Of a stretch of 63,827 nt of DNA, positions 29,936 through 40,518 are shown in pieces. Within the stretch, counting starts at the first letter, position 1. Every line of letters begins with the position of its first letter. The DNA is from an uncultured Prochlorococcus sp. Its GTDB lineage: Bacteria; Cyanobacteriota; Cyanobacteriia; PCC-6307; Cyanobiaceae. The notes below the pieces were generated by a model. It was not told the origin of the DNA and ran no database searches. It worked only from the letters and a program-made list of their open reading frames with translations. The stretch spans positions 1 through 63,827 of the forward strand of contig CACKJM010000010.1 of assembly GCA_902600475.1 (NCBI GenBank), given 5' to 3'. The position numbers and the translations under genes were made by a program.

Positions 29936-31576
29936 TTAATTTGTAGGATTAGATATAAATGTCTTCTCAGAATTTTCTAAATTGTCGAATTGTGGGTGAA
30001 TTGAATTTTTTTTCTCAGAAAATACTAACCTATTTAAGGCATTTACATATGCATTTGCTGCCGCAACAACAACGTCCGTATCTGCTGAATGACCAGAATA
30101 TATTTTGTTATCCCTTCTTATTCTTATTGTTACTTCTCCCAAAGCATCAATTCCTTCTGTTACGGACTTTACAGAAAATTCAATTAATTCATTAGGAACT
30201 TTAGCTAATTTATTTAAAGCCTCGCATACTGCATCAACGGGTCCAGTACCTATTGATACGGCAGTATCCTCAGTATTATCATCAGTGTTTATAAGTGAAA
30301 TGGTGGCGGTAGGTTTAGATGCGTTACCGCAACTTACTTGTACCAGACTTAATTGAAATTTAGCTTCTGGAAGCTGCACTTGTTCACTAACAATTGCTTC
30401 TAAATCTCTATCAGTAATTTCTCTTTTCCTATCAGCTAAATCCTTAAAACGAGCGAAAGCATCATTTAAATCTTCTCGGCTCAAGTCATATCCCATTTCT
30501 TCTAATCTCGCTCTTACAGCACTTCTTCCACTTAGTTTTCCCAAAGATATTTTATTGTCACTCAAACCAACAGTTTTTGCATCGATAATTTCGTAAGTTA
30601 GTCTATTTTTTAAGACACCATCCTGATGAATGCCTGACTCATGTGCAAAAGCGTTGGCCCCAACAATAGCTTTATTAGGTTGAACAGTCATTCCAGTTAG
30701 GTTGGAAACAAGTCTAGAGGTTTTTGTTATTTCTTCTGTTCTTATAGCTGTAAGAGGAGTTGGCGAATCTGGATTTCTTTTGAAAAAACTATTAAAAAAA
30801 CTTTTCCTGACATGCAATGCCATTACCAGTTCTTCTAGAGAGGCATTCCCTGCCCTTTCTCCAATTCCATTTATCGTACATTCTAATTGTCTTGCTCCAT
30901 TTTTTACTGCCTCTAGAAAATTGGCTACTGCTAAACCTAAATCATTATGACCATGAACCGAGATTACTGCCTCATCAATATTTGGAACATTTTTATTTAT
31001 ATCTGCAATCAATTTGCCAAACTCACTAGGAGTTGTAAATCCAACAGTGTCAGGGATATTTATTGTTGTCGCACCTGCAGAAATTGCTAATTGAATAACT
31101 TCGTATAAAAAATCAGGATCACTCCTAGAGGCATCTTCACAAGAGAACTCAATATCATCTACCAATGATTTTGCATAATTAACCATTTCTGGAACTATTT
31201 GAAGAACATCTTTTCTAGATTTTTTTAGTTTATGTTTTAAGTGAATATCGCTTGTTGCAATAAAAGTATGTATTCTTTTCTTGGGGGCTGGACTAACTGC
31301 TTCATAACATGCTTTTATATCACCTTTGGAAGCTCTAGCTAAACCACATATTATAGGACCATTTTCTTTCCCTACAGCATTGGCAATTTTATTAACAGCT
31401 TTAAAATCCCCAGGACTTGCAAAAGGGAATCCAGCCTCAATAATGTCAACTCCTAATCTTGCTAGTTGATGCGCGATAGCAAGCTTTTCTTCAAGATTTA
31501 AACTCGCACCAGGTGATTGCTCTCCATCACGAAGAGTAGTATCAAAAATCAATATTCTTCCAGGATTTTTGGACAT
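29936..31576 (-). CDS. leuA: 2-isopropylmalate synthase
   Basis: First committed step of leucine synthesis, joining acetyl-CoA and 2-ketoisovalerate. HMGL-like TIM barrel with [16 protein letters not shown] at the start, [15 protein letters not shown] and the metal-binding [18 protein letters not shown] follows, and a C-terminal LeuA dimer/allosteric domain from about residue 400 ([25 protein letters not shown]) should mediate leucine feedback. The 546 aa length is typical of the LeuA type 1 group. The upstream region is very AT-rich; I see no leader peptide or T-box. Confidence 0.97.
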   Translation of the reverse strand: MSKNPGRILIFDTTLRDGEQSPGASLNLEEKLAIAHQLARLGVDIIEAGFPFASPGDFKAVNKIANAVGKENGPIICGLARASKGDIKACYEAVSPAPKKRIHTFIATSDIHLKHKLKKSRKDVLQIVPEMVNYAKSLVDDIEFSCEDASRSDPDFLYEVIQLAISAGATTINIPDTVGFTTPSEFGKLIADINKNVPNIDEAVISVHGHNDLGLAVANFLEAVKNGARQLECTINGIGERAGNASLEELVMALHVRKSFFNSFFKRNPDSPTPLTAIRTEEITKTSRLVSNLTGMTVQPNKAIVGANAFAHESGIHQDGVLKNRLTYEIIDAKTVGLSDNKISLGKLSGRSAVRARLEEMGYDLSREDLNDAFARFKDLADRKREITDRDLEAIVSEQVQLPEAKFQLSLVQVSCGNASKPTATISLINTDDNTEDTAVSIGTGPVDAVCEALNKLAKVPNELIEFSVKSVTEGIDALGEVTIRIRRDNKIYSGHSADTDVVVAAANAYVNALNRLVFSEKKNSIHPQFDNLENSEKTFISNPTN

Positions 31577-31762
31577 TAGCCAGTATCACTTAAACTTATA
31601 TTAAGCTAATTAAAAAAAATTGACTAGATTTTTTTTAATTAAAATTGCTTCATTCTTAGTTGCTTAACAATATTGGTTAAAATTCTGATTAAAAAAAATA
31701 AATATTTTAATTATTAAAGTATTGTTTTAAGATTAAAGCTTTATTTTTATAAAAGGTCAATT

Positions 31763-33388
31763 TTGAATTTTTATAGAATTGAAGGCAAAAAAATTATAAA
31801 AAGTATGAATGGGCAATATTCCCAAAAAAATGTTTTAGGACAGTTAGCGATAGTTTTACATGCTCATCTTCCTTATGTTAGAAAAAATGAAAAAAACTCT
31901 TTAGAAGAGGATTGGTTATTTCAGGCGATATTGGAATGTTATATACCACTACTTGAATCTATAGAATCTTCCAAAAATGAAAATCCTTTAAATACAAAAC
32001 TTACGATTAGTTTGTCCCCAACATTATTATCACTTCTCAACAATAAACAAATTCAAGAAACTTTCCCGAACTGGATTAAAACAAGGAATGATTTTTTAAA
32101 CGAACTTCCACAAGAGCAAAAAATTGCCTCTGCATTTTTAATTAAAAATCTTAATGAAAAATACTCATATTGGAAAAAATGTTCTGGCAATTTAATTGAA
32201 AAGTTTAGAGCTTTAAAAAACTCTGGAAATTTAGATATTCTTACTTGTGCTGCTACACATGGGTATTTACCCATTCTAAGGGAAAATCCTGAAACGGTTA
32301 AAGGACAAATAAATACAGCCATTAGAAGCCATAAGAATATTTTTGGAACTAACCCTTTAGGTATTTGGTTACCTGAGTGTGCATATTATGAAAATTTAGA
32401 TGAAATACTCTTTAATTCTGGAATTAGATATGCAATCTTAGACGGTCATGGGATTCTAAATTCCACGCCAAGGCCTAGGTATGGTGTTTATGCACCAATC
32501 TGTTCAAAAAAAGGAGTTGCGTTTTTCGGAAGAGATAGTGAGTCAACCTTGCCCGTTTGGTCTGCTAAGGATGGATTCCCAGGAGACAAAGTTTATAGGG
32601 AATTTCATAAAGATTTGGGATGGGAATTACCTGTCTCTAAGCTCCAAAAGAAAGGAATTACAACTAAAAGACCCTTGGGTTTAAAGTTCCATAAGATTAC
32701 AGATGAAAACGTACCATTAGGGAAAAAGGAGTTTTACTCAGAAAATGATGCAAAAAAGAAAGCTTTAGAGCATGCTGATGCATACCTTTTAGCGAGATCA
32801 AAACAATTAGAAAAATTAACCTTATCCTCTTCCTTTAAACCCTTACTAGTGGCTCCATTTGATGCGGAGTTATTCGGTCATTGGTGGTATGAGGGACCTT
32901 TCTTTATTGAAAATATTTTAAAAAACTCAAGTAAATACTTAATTAAGCTTACAAATTTGAGAGAATTTTTAATTCAAAAACCAAATCTTCAGATATGTGA
33001 ACCATCGCCATCAAGCTGGGGACAAGGTGGTTACCATAATTACTGGATTAATGATTCAAATGCATGGATCGTTCCAGAAATCACAAAAGCAGGCTCAACT
33101 TTTGTTGAGTTATGTTCCAATAAATTTAATAATGACTTATCAACAAGACTTTTCAAGCAAGCAGCAAGAGAATTACTTCTCTCCGAATCCTCTGATTGGA
33201 GTTTCATCTTAAGAGCTGGAACTACAACTGAGCTTGCAAAAGAAAGAATAGAAAGACACTTGTTACGATTCTGGAAATTAGTTGAAATGATTAGAAATAA
33301 TTCTAATATTAATTTAAAATTTCTTGAAGATATTGAGGAAGAAGATAAAGTTTTCCCAGATATAAATATTGATGATTGGCGAAAATAA
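31763..33388 (+). CDS. GH57 family 1,4-alpha-glucan branching enzyme
   Basis: GH57 glycoside hydrolase/transferase of 541 aa with N-terminal LAIVLHAHLPYVRK, GIWLPECAYYENLDEIL with the likely nucleophile Glu, and PFDAELFGHWWYEGP with the likely acid/base Asp. PSSWGQGGYHNYW and a C-terminal DUF1957-type helical domain (RAGTTTELAKERIERH) are those of GH57 branching enzymes. It should add alpha-1,6 branches to glycogen. The long frame starts with TTG; the ATG at 31805 (MNGQYSQ) is close to where the homologous fold starts and may be the true start. Confidence 0.9.
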   Translation: MNFYRIEGKKIIKSMNGQYSQKNVLGQLAIVLHAHLPYVRKNEKNSLEEDWLFQAILECYIPLLESIESSKNENPLNTKLTISLSPTLLSLLNNKQIQETFPNWIKTRNDFLNELPQEQKIASAFLIKNLNEKYSYWKKCSGNLIEKFRALKNSGNLDILTCAATHGYLPILRENPETVKGQINTAIRSHKNIFGTNPLGIWLPECAYYENLDEILFNSGIRYAILDGHGILNSTPRPRYGVYAPICSKKGVAFFGRDSESTLPVWSAKDGFPGDKVYREFHKDLGWELPVSKLQKKGITTKRPLGLKFHKITDENVPLGKKEFYSENDAKKKALEHADAYLLARSKQLEKLTLSSSFKPLLVAPFDAELFGHWWYEGPFFIENILKNSSKYLIKLTNLREFLIQKPNLQICEPSPSSWGQGGYHNYWINDSNAWIVPEITKAGSTFVELCSNKFNNDLSTRLFKQAARELLLSESSDWSFILRAGTTTELAKERIERHLLRFWKLVEMIRNNSNINLKFLEDIEEEDKVFPDINIDDWRK

Positions 33389-33393
33389 AATTG

Positions 33394-34605
33394 CTAATTT
33401 AATTTAAGCATTCCTAGTTTTACTTTTAGAGGTGAATTTATAAACATCTTGCTCATCACGTAAATTAGTTTTGGAAGTGGAAGTGTGTTAGTAAGAAAAC
33501 CTACCCATTCGTTGGTTGATAATCTAAAGAAATTTGAAAAAAAGCTTCTTAATCTACTTTCGTCAAAACTCATTAATCTATTTAAACCATATTGGTAAAG
33601 TTTGTGCCTTTGTTTTAACTCGTATGGCCATAGGACATTCCAACCTTTTGAAGCTAAATCTAGTGAACTTAGATGAGGTTCTTTTAAAAAGATTGCTAAT
33701 TTTTGTGCAAGGAGTGGAGCTCTTCTTAATAAAGATCCAACCATGTATCCTGATGCAGGATGAACCATACTTGCAGCCCCTCCGAAACCCAGTACAAATT
33801 GTTTCTTAAATGGGAGGGGTAAATTCATAGGGAAAAGGCAATTCTCTTCATGAAAAATTTCACTTACCTCAATACCCTTACTATTAAGTCTTTTATAAAG
33901 TCTTTTTTTAAGATTTTCTTGGGATAATGCAGGATAACTAGCTAATGAAGTTTCTTCAACAAAAAAAGTGTCGTTGCCAAGATCCATTGCATAAAGAAAG
34001 GAGGGAGATGATAACTTTTCTTCATTGTTTAAATGATTTGGACGAAAATCCATTAGAACAAACTGTTCTTTATTAACAGGTGGTGATGTGAATTTACCTA
34101 CAATTCCGTAAGCAGCTTGTTGAGCGATTTTATTTTGAACTGGTCTTTTTACAAAATTACTTTTATGACCACTTGCGTCAATGACTAATCTCGCCTTTAT
34201 TTTGAGACCTGAAAAACAAATTACTTCAGATAGTTTATTCTTTTCTTTAATGTCTTTTGCTGTTTCATTCAACCATTCAATCCCTTTACATTTCTTTAAA
34301 AGCTCATTCTGAAAGGCTTCTTGATTTATTAAACCATAATCGTAGTTGTGTTTTGTCGGAGTATCTCCTTTTTTATTTTTCCCATCTCCAAAAAAACTAA
34401 CTGTTTTACACCATCGATGAGATAACAAGGACTCTAAGCCTAATTCTTCTAACTCAGATGCCCAAATACCATATGTATTTTCCCATTTTTCATTTGGAGA
34501 TTTTGTTGATATTCCCTTAATATTTAGATCCTGCTTGGCTAATTCTGAAGCTAAACATAATGCTGCAGGACCTGACCCTAAAATTAAAATATCAAGTATT
34601 TCCAT
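33394..34605 (-). CDS. crtL: lycopene cyclase, beta type
   Basis: FAD-dependent cyclase that forms beta-ionone rings, giving beta-carotene and then zeaxanthin. The dinucleotide fold is ILILGSGPAALCLASEL at residues 4-21, followed by DASGHKSNFVKR and the AQQAAYGIVGKF block. GFGGAASMVHPASGYMVGSLLRRAP and the FLPLPxxxKQF-like FPMNLPLPFKKQFVLGFG are plant/cyanobacterial CrtL hallmarks. Prochlorococcus has a second, epsilon-type enzyme; choosing beta here relies on overall fit and the MED4-like context next to gyrA, and is not certain. Confidence 0.9.
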   Translation of the reverse strand: MEILDILILGSGPAALCLASELAKQDLNIKGISTKSPNEKWENTYGIWASELEELGLESLLSHRWCKTVSFFGDGKNKKGDTPTKHNYDYGLINQEAFQNELLKKCKGIEWLNETAKDIKEKNKLSEVICFSGLKIKARLVIDASGHKSNFVKRPVQNKIAQQAAYGIVGKFTSPPVNKEQFVLMDFRPNHLNNEEKLSSPSFLYAMDLGNDTFFVEETSLASYPALSQENLKKRLYKRLNSKGIEVSEIFHEENCLFPMNLPLPFKKQFVLGFGGAASMVHPASGYMVGSLLRRAPLLAQKLAIFLKEPHLSSLDLASKGWNVLWPYELKQRHKLYQYGLNRLMSFDESRLRSFFSNFFRLSTNEWVGFLTNTLPLPKLIYVMSKMFINSPLKVKLGMLKLN

Positions 34606-34629
34606 ATTATTTAGCTAAACATAAGACTT

Positions 34630-37227
34630 TTAATTTTGTTCAACTGAGCTAGGTTGGGCTCCTTCCTCTATTTGTTCACGAGGTACCAATACAACTTCAG
34701 ATAAATGATCGCCGTCATCTAATCTTTGTAATTTTACTCCTGTAGCTGCCCTGGATTGCTGCGAGATTTTATCTGCGTTTGTTCTGACTATTACGCCTTT
34801 TTCGGTCACAAGTAGTAATTCTTCTCCCTTTCCAAGGACCTTCAAACAAACTAGCTGATCATCTTTAATTCTAAATTTTATTGCTCTCAAACCCATGCCT
34901 GCTCTTTTTTGTAATCTAAACTGAGCTACAGGTACTCTCTTTCCTAGACCAAATGCACTGGCTATTAATACCCATGGACCATCTGAAGAGTTTTCCTCAA
35001 CATTATCATCAAGATCTTCTGCGAGATCCTCAATTTTAGCCAATTGATCAACCAAATTAGATGTTAAAACATCCATAGAAACTAGATTGTCTCCTTCTCT
35101 CAAGTTCATTGATTTAACCCCTCTTGCTGTTCTGCCAAGTGGTCTTAATTCATTGATATCTAGTCTGAAATGAATAGCCATTCCTGTTTTAGATCCAATT
35201 AAAACACTATCACCTTCTTTTGATAATCTTACCCAGGTTAGGGCATCTCCATCCTCAAGATTAATTGCTATTAGTCCATTTGAGCGAATTTTTGAGAAAG
35301 CAGAAAGTGCAGTTCTTTTTATAAAGCCAGCTTTGGTTAGCATTAATAAATAACGGTCATCAACAAAAGAATCCACTGCAACTATTGAAGTTATTTTTTC
35401 TTCTCTTGGAATTGGGAGAAGTTGAACTGATGGAGTCCCCTTTGCTGTTCTGCTACTCATAGGAACCCTATATGCTGGGAGAGCATAAGCTACTCCTCTA
35501 TCACTGAAAAGCAAAAGAGTATCATGATCGTTACAGCTTATAAATAATTTCACGTCATCATCTTCTTTGGTTTTTGTGCCAGCTTTACCCCTTGAACCAC
35601 GACTGGTAGATTCAAAATCATTAACGGGCATTCTTTTTAAGTAACCTGCTTCAGTTAATAGAACTACGGATCTGTCATTAGCTATAAGATCAATATCATC
35701 TAATCCACCGCCTAAATCTAATATTTCTGTTTTCCTAGGAGAAGAGAATCTTTCATCGATTTTATTAAGTTCTTCAAGAATAATTTCAAAAATTCTTTCT
35801 TTACTATTTAATATTTGCTGAAATAGGTTGATTTTTCGGGTTAACTCATCATGTTCCCCTTTGATTTTATCTGCTTCAAGCGCTGTTAATCTTCTTAATT
35901 GCATTTGTAAAATTGCATCTGCCTGTATGGAAGTTAATTTATGCTCGTTTTGTAATTTTTCTCGTGCTGATATTGAATCTTTCGCTGATCTTATAAGATT
36001 TATAATCTCATCCATAGAATCTAAGGCCAATAAAAGACCCTTCACAATATGATCTCTTTCTTCTGCCTTTTTTAATAAAAATGCTGTTCTTCGCCTTATT
36101 GTCTCAACCCTAAAATCTAGAAAAACGTCTAACATTTTTCTGAGTGAAAGTGTTGTAGGCTCTCCTTTTACTAAAGCAAGGATATTTGCACTAAAGTTAT
36201 TTTGTAGAGGTGTTAACTTAAATAAATTATTTAAAACTACTTGAGGGTAGGCATCTCTTTTTAGTTCAATAACAATTCTCATTCCATCTCGATCACTTTC
36301 ATCTCTAATATCTGAAATACCTTCTAATTTTTTTTCATTAACCAAGTCTGCAATTCTTTCGATCAATGCTGCTTTATTAGTTTGAAATGGAAGCTCTGTA
36401 ATTATTACTGCATCTTTTTCTGCCCTTCCAGAGGATTTAATTTGCTCAATATTTGCTACACCTCTCATAGTTATTGAACCCCTTCCTGTCTTGAAAGTTT
36501 CTCTGATACCATCTCTGCCTAAGATTTGACCACCTGTAGGAAAATCAGGACCCTTAATTATTTCAAAAAGTTCTCTATCTTCAATTGAAGGATTTTTGAT
36601 TATTGATTTAAGACCATTAATTAATTCCCCTAAGTTATGAGGTGGAATATTGGTTGCCATTCCTACTGCTATTCCAGATGATCCATTTAGAAGTAGTTGA
36701 GGGATTCTAGCCGGTAAAACTGTTGGCTCTTGTTGAGAACCGTCAAAATTATCGGCGAAATCTACAGTTTCAGATTCAATATCCTCTAATAAACTTTCAT
36801 CCGTAAGAGACTGTAAACGAGATTCTGTATATCTCATTGCTGCTGGAGGGTCGTTATCAACAGAACCAAAGTTTCCATGACCATCTATGAGTGGCATCCT
36901 CATAGAGAAATCTTGGGCCATCCTAACCAAAGCATCATAAACAGCAGTATCACCGTGAGGGTGGTATTTACCAAGTACTTCTCCAACAACTCTTGCACAT
37001 TTTCTGTATGGTCTACCGCTAGTTAAACCAAGTTCATACATTGCATAAAGAATCCTTCTGTGAACAGGTTTTAATCCATCTCTCGCATCTGGAAGAGCAC
37101 GACCAACTATAACGCTCATTGCATACTCAAGGTATGAACGAGACATCTCATTTCTTAGGTCAGTCTGAATAATTCGGTCGTTGTCGTCGCTTAATCCTGA
37201 GTTATCGGAATCTAAAATATCAGACAT
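34630..37227 (-). CDS. gyrA: DNA gyrase subunit A
   Basis: Type IIA topoisomerase subunit that introduces negative supercoils together with GyrB. N-terminal breakage-reunion domain begins [20 protein letters not shown], with active-site Tyr133 in [10 protein letters not shown], the quinolone-region block [15 protein letters not shown], and the [17 protein letters not shown] stretch. C-terminal beta-pinwheel repeats include the GyrA box region [16 protein letters not shown] [14 protein letters not shown]. At 865 aa it is full length. It is preceded by about 180 bases of gene-free DNA diverging from guaB3. Confidence 0.98.
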   Translation of the reverse strand: MSDILDSDNSGLSDDNDRIIQTDLRNEMSRSYLEYAMSVIVGRALPDARDGLKPVHRRILYAMYELGLTSGRPYRKCARVVGEVLGKYHPHGDTAVYDALVRMAQDFSMRMPLIDGHGNFGSVDNDPPAAMRYTESRLQSLTDESLLEDIESETVDFADNFDGSQQEPTVLPARIPQLLLNGSSGIAVGMATNIPPHNLGELINGLKSIIKNPSIEDRELFEIIKGPDFPTGGQILGRDGIRETFKTGRGSITMRGVANIEQIKSSGRAEKDAVIITELPFQTNKAALIERIADLVNEKKLEGISDIRDESDRDGMRIVIELKRDAYPQVVLNNLFKLTPLQNNFSANILALVKGEPTTLSLRKMLDVFLDFRVETIRRRTAFLLKKAEERDHIVKGLLLALDSMDEIINLIRSAKDSISAREKLQNEHKLTSIQADAILQMQLRRLTALEADKIKGEHDELTRKINLFQQILNSKERIFEIILEELNKIDERFSSPRKTEILDLGGGLDDIDLIANDRSVVLLTEAGYLKRMPVNDFESTSRGSRGKAGTKTKEDDDVKLFISCNDHDTLLLFSDRGVAYALPAYRVPMSSRTAKGTPSVQLLPIPREEKITSIVAVDSFVDDRYLLMLTKAGFIKRTALSAFSKIRSNGLIAINLEDGDALTWVRLSKEGDSVLIGSKTGMAIHFRLDINELRPLGRTARGVKSMNLREGDNLVSMDVLTSNLVDQLAKIEDLAEDLDDNVEENSSDGPWVLIASAFGLGKRVPVAQFRLQKRAGMGLRAIKFRIKDDQLVCLKVLGKGEELLLVTEKGVIVRTNADKISQQSRAATGVKLQRLDDGDHLSEVVLVPREQIEEGAQPSSVEQN

Positions 37228-37406
37228 ACAAAAATCCTTTCTTTAATAATAATCGCTGATTGTCATAATGAATAAAAAAAAAGATTTATTTAATTCCCAA
37301 ATACTCACATTTACACACAAATCAAAATAAAACCTTTTGTTTTTGAATAAACCTTGGCTTATTACCCCTTTAGTTGTTAATTTAATCAGAATAAAAGAAA
37401 ACTATC

Positions 37407-38570
37407 GTGAATATTGAACTTGGTTTAAATAAAAAAGTCAGACGGGCTTATGGCATCGATGAAATTGCTTTAGTCCCTGGCAATAGAACACTTGATTACG
37501 ATTTGACTGATCCTTCTTGGTCAATAGGTGATTTCAAAAGAGAAGTCCCGATTGTCGCTAGTGCCATGGATAGTGTTGTCGATGTCAATACGGCTGTTGA
37601 ACTTACAAAATTAGGTTCCCTAGGGGTTATTAATATGGAGGGAATACAAACAAGATATGAAAACCCTGATGAAATATTGAACCAAATAGCATCAGTCGGG
37701 AAGAATGATTTTGTTCCATTAATGCAGAAAATATACAGTGAACCGGTTAAGGAGGGATTGATTGTACAAAGAATAAATGAGGTGAAAGAAAAAGGAGGTA
37801 TAGCAGCTTTTAGTGGGACTCCTCAAGCTGCCATTAAGTTTAAAGAAACACTCAATAATTCCAAAATAGATTTATTTTTTCTGCAAGGAACAGTTGTTTC
37901 CACTGAACATCTTGGAATGCAAGGTAAGGAAACCTTAAATATTAAAAATCTCTGTCAATCTATGAATGTCCCAGTAGTAGCGGGTAATTGTGTTACTTAC
38001 GAAGTTGCAAAACTTCTCATGGATGCTGGAGTTGCAGGATTGATGGTTGGGATAGGACCTGGAGCGGCATGTACATCAAGAGGAGTTTTGGGAATTGGAA
38101 TCCCTCAAGCAACTGCAATTGCTGATTGTAGTGCGGCAAGAAATGATTACTTTAAAGAAAGTGGTCGCTATATTCCTATTATTGGTGATGGAGGAATTGT
38201 TACTGGCGGAGATATCTGTAAATGTTTAGCATGTGGAGCAGATGCTGTAATGATTGGTTCCCCAATAGCTAAATCCTCAAACGCTCCAGGTAAAGGGTTT
38301 CACTGGGGTATGGCTACTCCAAGTCCATTATTGCCAAGGGGCACAAGAATTGAAGTTGGTTCTACAGGATCCTTAGAAAGAATAATTAAAGGCCCTGCTT
38401 TACTTGATGATGGGACACATAACTTATTAGGAGCCATTAGAACCTCAATGAGTACTCTTGGAGCAAAAAATATTAAAGAAATGCAAGAAGTTGAAATAGT
38501 TATCGCACCATCGCTTCTTACAGAAGGTAAGGTTTATCAAAAAGCACAGCAGCTTGGGATGGGTAAGTAA
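37407..38570 (+). CDS. guaB: GuaB3-family IMP dehydrogenase-related protein
   Basis: TIM-barrel IMPDH/GMPR family protein of 387 aa without CBS domains, the GuaB3 type found in cyanobacteria and actinobacteria. VGIGPGAACTSRGVLGIGIPQ, split as VGIGPGAACTSR and GVLGIGIPQA, is the catalytic Cys loop. GDGGIVTGGDICKCLACGADAVMIG is the phosphate-binding region. It is expected to oxidise IMP to XMP for GMP synthesis, though GuaB3 roles are less studied than canonical GuaB. It starts with GTG. Yfr1 lies directly downstream and trxA follows, an order conserved in picocyanobacteria. Confidence 0.93.
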   Translation: MNIELGLNKKVRRAYGIDEIALVPGNRTLDYDLTDPSWSIGDFKREVPIVASAMDSVVDVNTAVELTKLGSLGVINMEGIQTRYENPDEILNQIASVGKNDFVPLMQKIYSEPVKEGLIVQRINEVKEKGGIAAFSGTPQAAIKFKETLNNSKIDLFFLQGTVVSTEHLGMQGKETLNIKNLCQSMNVPVVAGNCVTYEVAKLLMDAGVAGLMVGIGPGAACTSRGVLGIGIPQATAIADCSAARNDYFKESGRYIPIIGDGGIVTGGDICKCLACGADAVMIGSPIAKSSNAPGKGFHWGMATPSPLLPRGTRIEVGSTGSLERIIKGPALLDDGTHNLLGAIRTSMSTLGAKNIKEMQEVEIVIAPSLLTEGKVYQKAQQLGMGK

Positions 38571-38640
38571 GTCATTTAAAGCAAATTTATAAATTCTTCG
38601 TGAATTAAGTATTAATTTGAAAAATTTTCTAATTAGGAGT

Positions 38641-38646
38641 TATTAT
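38641..38646 (+). promoter_or_regulatory. -10 element of the yfr1 promoter
   Basis: TATTAT lies 8 bases ahead of the first G of the predicted Yfr1 transcript. The region just upstream is AT-rich with no convincing -35 match, which is common for Prochlorococcus promoters. Confidence 0.6.
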
Positions 38647-38654
38647 GAAATGAT

Positions 38655-38709
38655 GGGGGAAACCCCATACTCCTCACACACTAAATCGCCCGATTTATCG
38701 GGCTTTTTT
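38655..38709 (+). ncRNA. yfr1: small regulatory RNA Yfr1
   Basis: A 55-nt sequence with the full Yfr1 architecture. A 5' hairpin GGGG-GAAA-CCCC (38655-38666) is followed by the unpaired ultraconserved motif ACTCCTCACAC at 38669-38679, and then a terminator hairpin. Position between guaB and trxA is the known Prochlorococcus location. Yfr1 is a trans-acting antisense RNA of marine cyanobacteria; in MED4 it pairs with outer-membrane porin (som) mRNAs through this motif. Recognition is from the motif, structure and context, all seen here. Confidence 0.97.
38688..38709 (+). terminator. Rho-independent terminator of yfr1
   Basis: Stem GCCCGA/TCGGGC with loop TTTA, followed by six T residues. It is the 3' hairpin of Yfr1 and also separates guaB3 from trxA. 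Confidence 0.93.
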
Positions 38710-38800
38710 AGATATTTTGTTACTTATATTATTTAATCTGTAATGAAATCATCACTTAAAAGAATTGCCTGCTAAATTTTCAAAAAGGAATACTTAAATT

Positions 38801-39124
38801 ATGTCATCAGCTCCAGCCGTAACTGATTCTTCATTTGACAAGGATGTACTGCAAAGTGATCTACCAGTATTGGTTGATTTTTGGGCACCATGGTGCGGTC
38901 CATGTAGGATGGTCGCTCCAGTTGTAGAAGAAATCTCAAAAGACTTTGAAGGAAAAATTAAAGTTTTTAAATTAAACACAGATGAAAATCCAAATGTAGC
39001 CAGTCAATACGGAATTAGAAGTATTCCTACATTAATGATCTTTAAAGGAGGTCAAAAGGTTGATACAGTTGTTGGCGCTGTGCCAAAAGCAACTCTTTCG
39101 AGCACTTTAACTAAGCATTTATAA
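38801..39124 (+). CDS. trxA: thioredoxin (m type)
   Basis: 107 aa disulfide reductase with active site WCGPC at residues 31-35 in [11 protein letters not shown]. The cis-Pro loop is [13 protein letters not shown] and the C-terminal GAVPK motif fits m-type/bacterial thioredoxin. It is reduced by ferredoxin-thioredoxin reductase or NADPH-dependent reductase and regulates enzymes such as G6PDH (via OpcA). Probably in one transcript with hisH, which starts 11 bases later. Confidence 0.98.
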   Translation: MSSAPAVTDSSFDKDVLQSDLPVLVDFWAPWCGPCRMVAPVVEEISKDFEGKIKVFKLNTDENPNVASQYGIRSIPTLMIFKGGQKVDTVVGAVPKATLSSTLTKHL

Positions 39125-39135
39125 ATTTAAAAGCT

Positions 39136-39753
39136 TTGCATAAAATTGGACTAATAGACTATGGAATGGGAAATATTCATTCTGTAACAAAATCTCTAGA
39201 AAGTCTTGGAGAAGAAATTATATTAATTAAAAACTTTAATGATTCCAAGCTTTGTAAGGCGATAATACTTCCAGGGGTTGGGGCATTTGATCCAGCGATG
39301 AATAATCTCATAAATACAGATTTGATAACTGATTTGAAAAAATGGATTAAAAGCGGGAAATCCTTTTTTGGGATATGTTTAGGTCTCCAACTTCTTTTTG
39401 AGTGTAGTGATGAAGGAAAAGTTAAAGGATTAGGAATTTTAAAAGGAAAAATACAAAAAATACCCAATATTGTTAATCAAAGAATCCCACACATGGGTTG
39501 GTGCCAACTTTTACCCACAAAAAAAAATACTTTATTTGGGATTGAAGAATTAAATAATTGGGTCTATTTTGTACATTCCTATCATGCAATCCCAGATGAC
39601 CTAAATATTATTGCAGCTCAGGTTGATTATGGGTCTGAAAAATTAACTGCAATGATCGAGAAAGATAATTTATTAGCCTGTCAATTTCATCCGGAAAAAT
39701 CTGGAAAAACCGGAGAAAAACTTTTGAGAAGATGGCTGAGTAATATTCAATAA
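39136..39753 (+). CDS. hisH: imidazole glycerol phosphate synthase glutaminase subunit
   Basis: Class I glutamine amidotransferase that feeds ammonia to HisF in histidine synthesis. Starts GLIDYGMGNIHSV, as in HisH. Oxyanion strand is ILPGVGAFDPAM, the nucleophile Cys81 sits in FGICLGLQLLF, and the His/Glu pair is in ACQFHPEKSG. IPHMGWCQL is the HisH-specific segment. It uses a TTG start, 11 bases after trxA. The 205 aa length is normal. Confidence 0.96.
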   Translation: MHKIGLIDYGMGNIHSVTKSLESLGEEIILIKNFNDSKLCKAIILPGVGAFDPAMNNLINTDLITDLKKWIKSGKSFFGICLGLQLLFECSDEGKVKGLGILKGKIQKIPNIVNQRIPHMGWCQLLPTKKNTLFGIEELNNWVYFVHSYHAIPDDLNIIAAQVDYGSEKLTAMIEKDNLLACQFHPEKSGKTGEKLLRRWLSNIQ

Positions 39754-39769
39754 AATATTCTTAGGGATA

Positions 39770-40366
39770 ATGACTAACTTAAGATTAATAGGTGGTAAAA
39801 AACTCCAAAGTCCAAATAATTCTTATACCAGACCTACAACTTTGAGAGTGAGAGAGGCTATATTTAATATATTGAACAAAAGAGTTGAAAATAGTAACTG
39901 GTTAGATTTATTTAGTGGAACAGGGGCAATATCTTGTGAAGCCTATAATCACGGGGCAAGCAAAATAATTGCAATTGAAAAAAACAAAATCAACTCAAAA
40001 ATTTGCTTAGAAAATTTACTCTCCTTGGAGAATATAGAGAATAGGAGAAATGATATCGAAGTTATTTGTAAAGACGTTTTGAAATGGACAAAACCTAATT
40101 ATGAGAGAAACTTATCATCTAGAAATATCGATTTAAACAAATTAAAATTTGATTTTGTTTATTTAGATCCTCCCTACGATGTGAATTTCCATGAATTAGT
40201 TTTAAATCAATTATTTAATTCTAATCTTTTAAAAAAAGATTCATTAGTAATTTGTGAACATTCTCCAAACCTTATTATTAAAAAAAGTACTTTGTGGGAA
40301 ACTATAGATGTAAGAAATTATGGGCAGTCAAGATTAACTTTTTTAATCAATGTCCAGCATCCCTGA
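39770..40366 (+). CDS. rsmD: 16S rRNA (guanine966-N2)-methyltransferase RsmD
   Basis: SAM-dependent methyltransferase of 198 aa. N-terminal [30 protein letters not shown] matches the family; shown here in parts: LRLIGGKKL and [16 protein letters not shown] site is [20 protein letters not shown], and the catalytic N-methylation motif DPPYD is at about 128-132. Its 3' end overlaps petG, which is on the other strand, by 24 bases. Confidence 0.93.
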   Translation: MTNLRLIGGKKLQSPNNSYTRPTTLRVREAIFNILNKRVENSNWLDLFSGTGAISCEAYNHGASKIIAIEKNKINSKICLENLLSLENIENRRNDIEVICKDVLKWTKPNYERNLSSRNIDLNKLKFDFVYLDPPYDVNFHELVLNQLFNSNLLKKDSLVICEHSPNLIIKKSTLWETIDVRNYGQSRLTFLINVQHP

Positions 40367-40462
40367 ACCTCTTCTGTATTGATTCCATGCACTTACAAAT
40401 AATCCAAGAAGAGTTATTGGAACTAAACCTAAAACAATTCCACATAGAAGAGGCTCGATCAT
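40343..40462 (-). CDS. petG: cytochrome b6f complex subunit PetG
   Basis: A 39-codon minus-strand gene too short for a routine scan. It translates as one hydrophobic helix, beginning [17 protein letters not shown] and ending [14 protein letters not shown], which is the PetG subunit of cytochrome b6f, a small transmembrane protein needed for complex assembly. It begins with ATG at 40462 and ends TAA at 40343, converging with and overlapping rsmD by 24 bases. Identity is from length, single helix and the conserved C-terminal YRRGSG motif. Confidence 0.97.
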   Translation of the reverse strand: MIEPLLCGIVLGLVPITLLGLFVSAWNQYRRGSGMLDID

Positions 40463-40518
40463 TTTTTTTGCCTTTTTTGAATTTCTTACTCACAATTGTT
40501 ACATAGAGACTATTTTTT

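Noticed and set aside
31577..31762. Leucine leader peptide or T-box upstream of leuA
   Set aside because: No run of Leu codons with an attenuator hairpin and no T-box motif; the gap is only AT-rich.
36993..37406. Mobile element or phage-derived island
   Set aside because: Gene order and composition are uniform across the window; no transposase, integrase or terminal repeats were seen anywhere.
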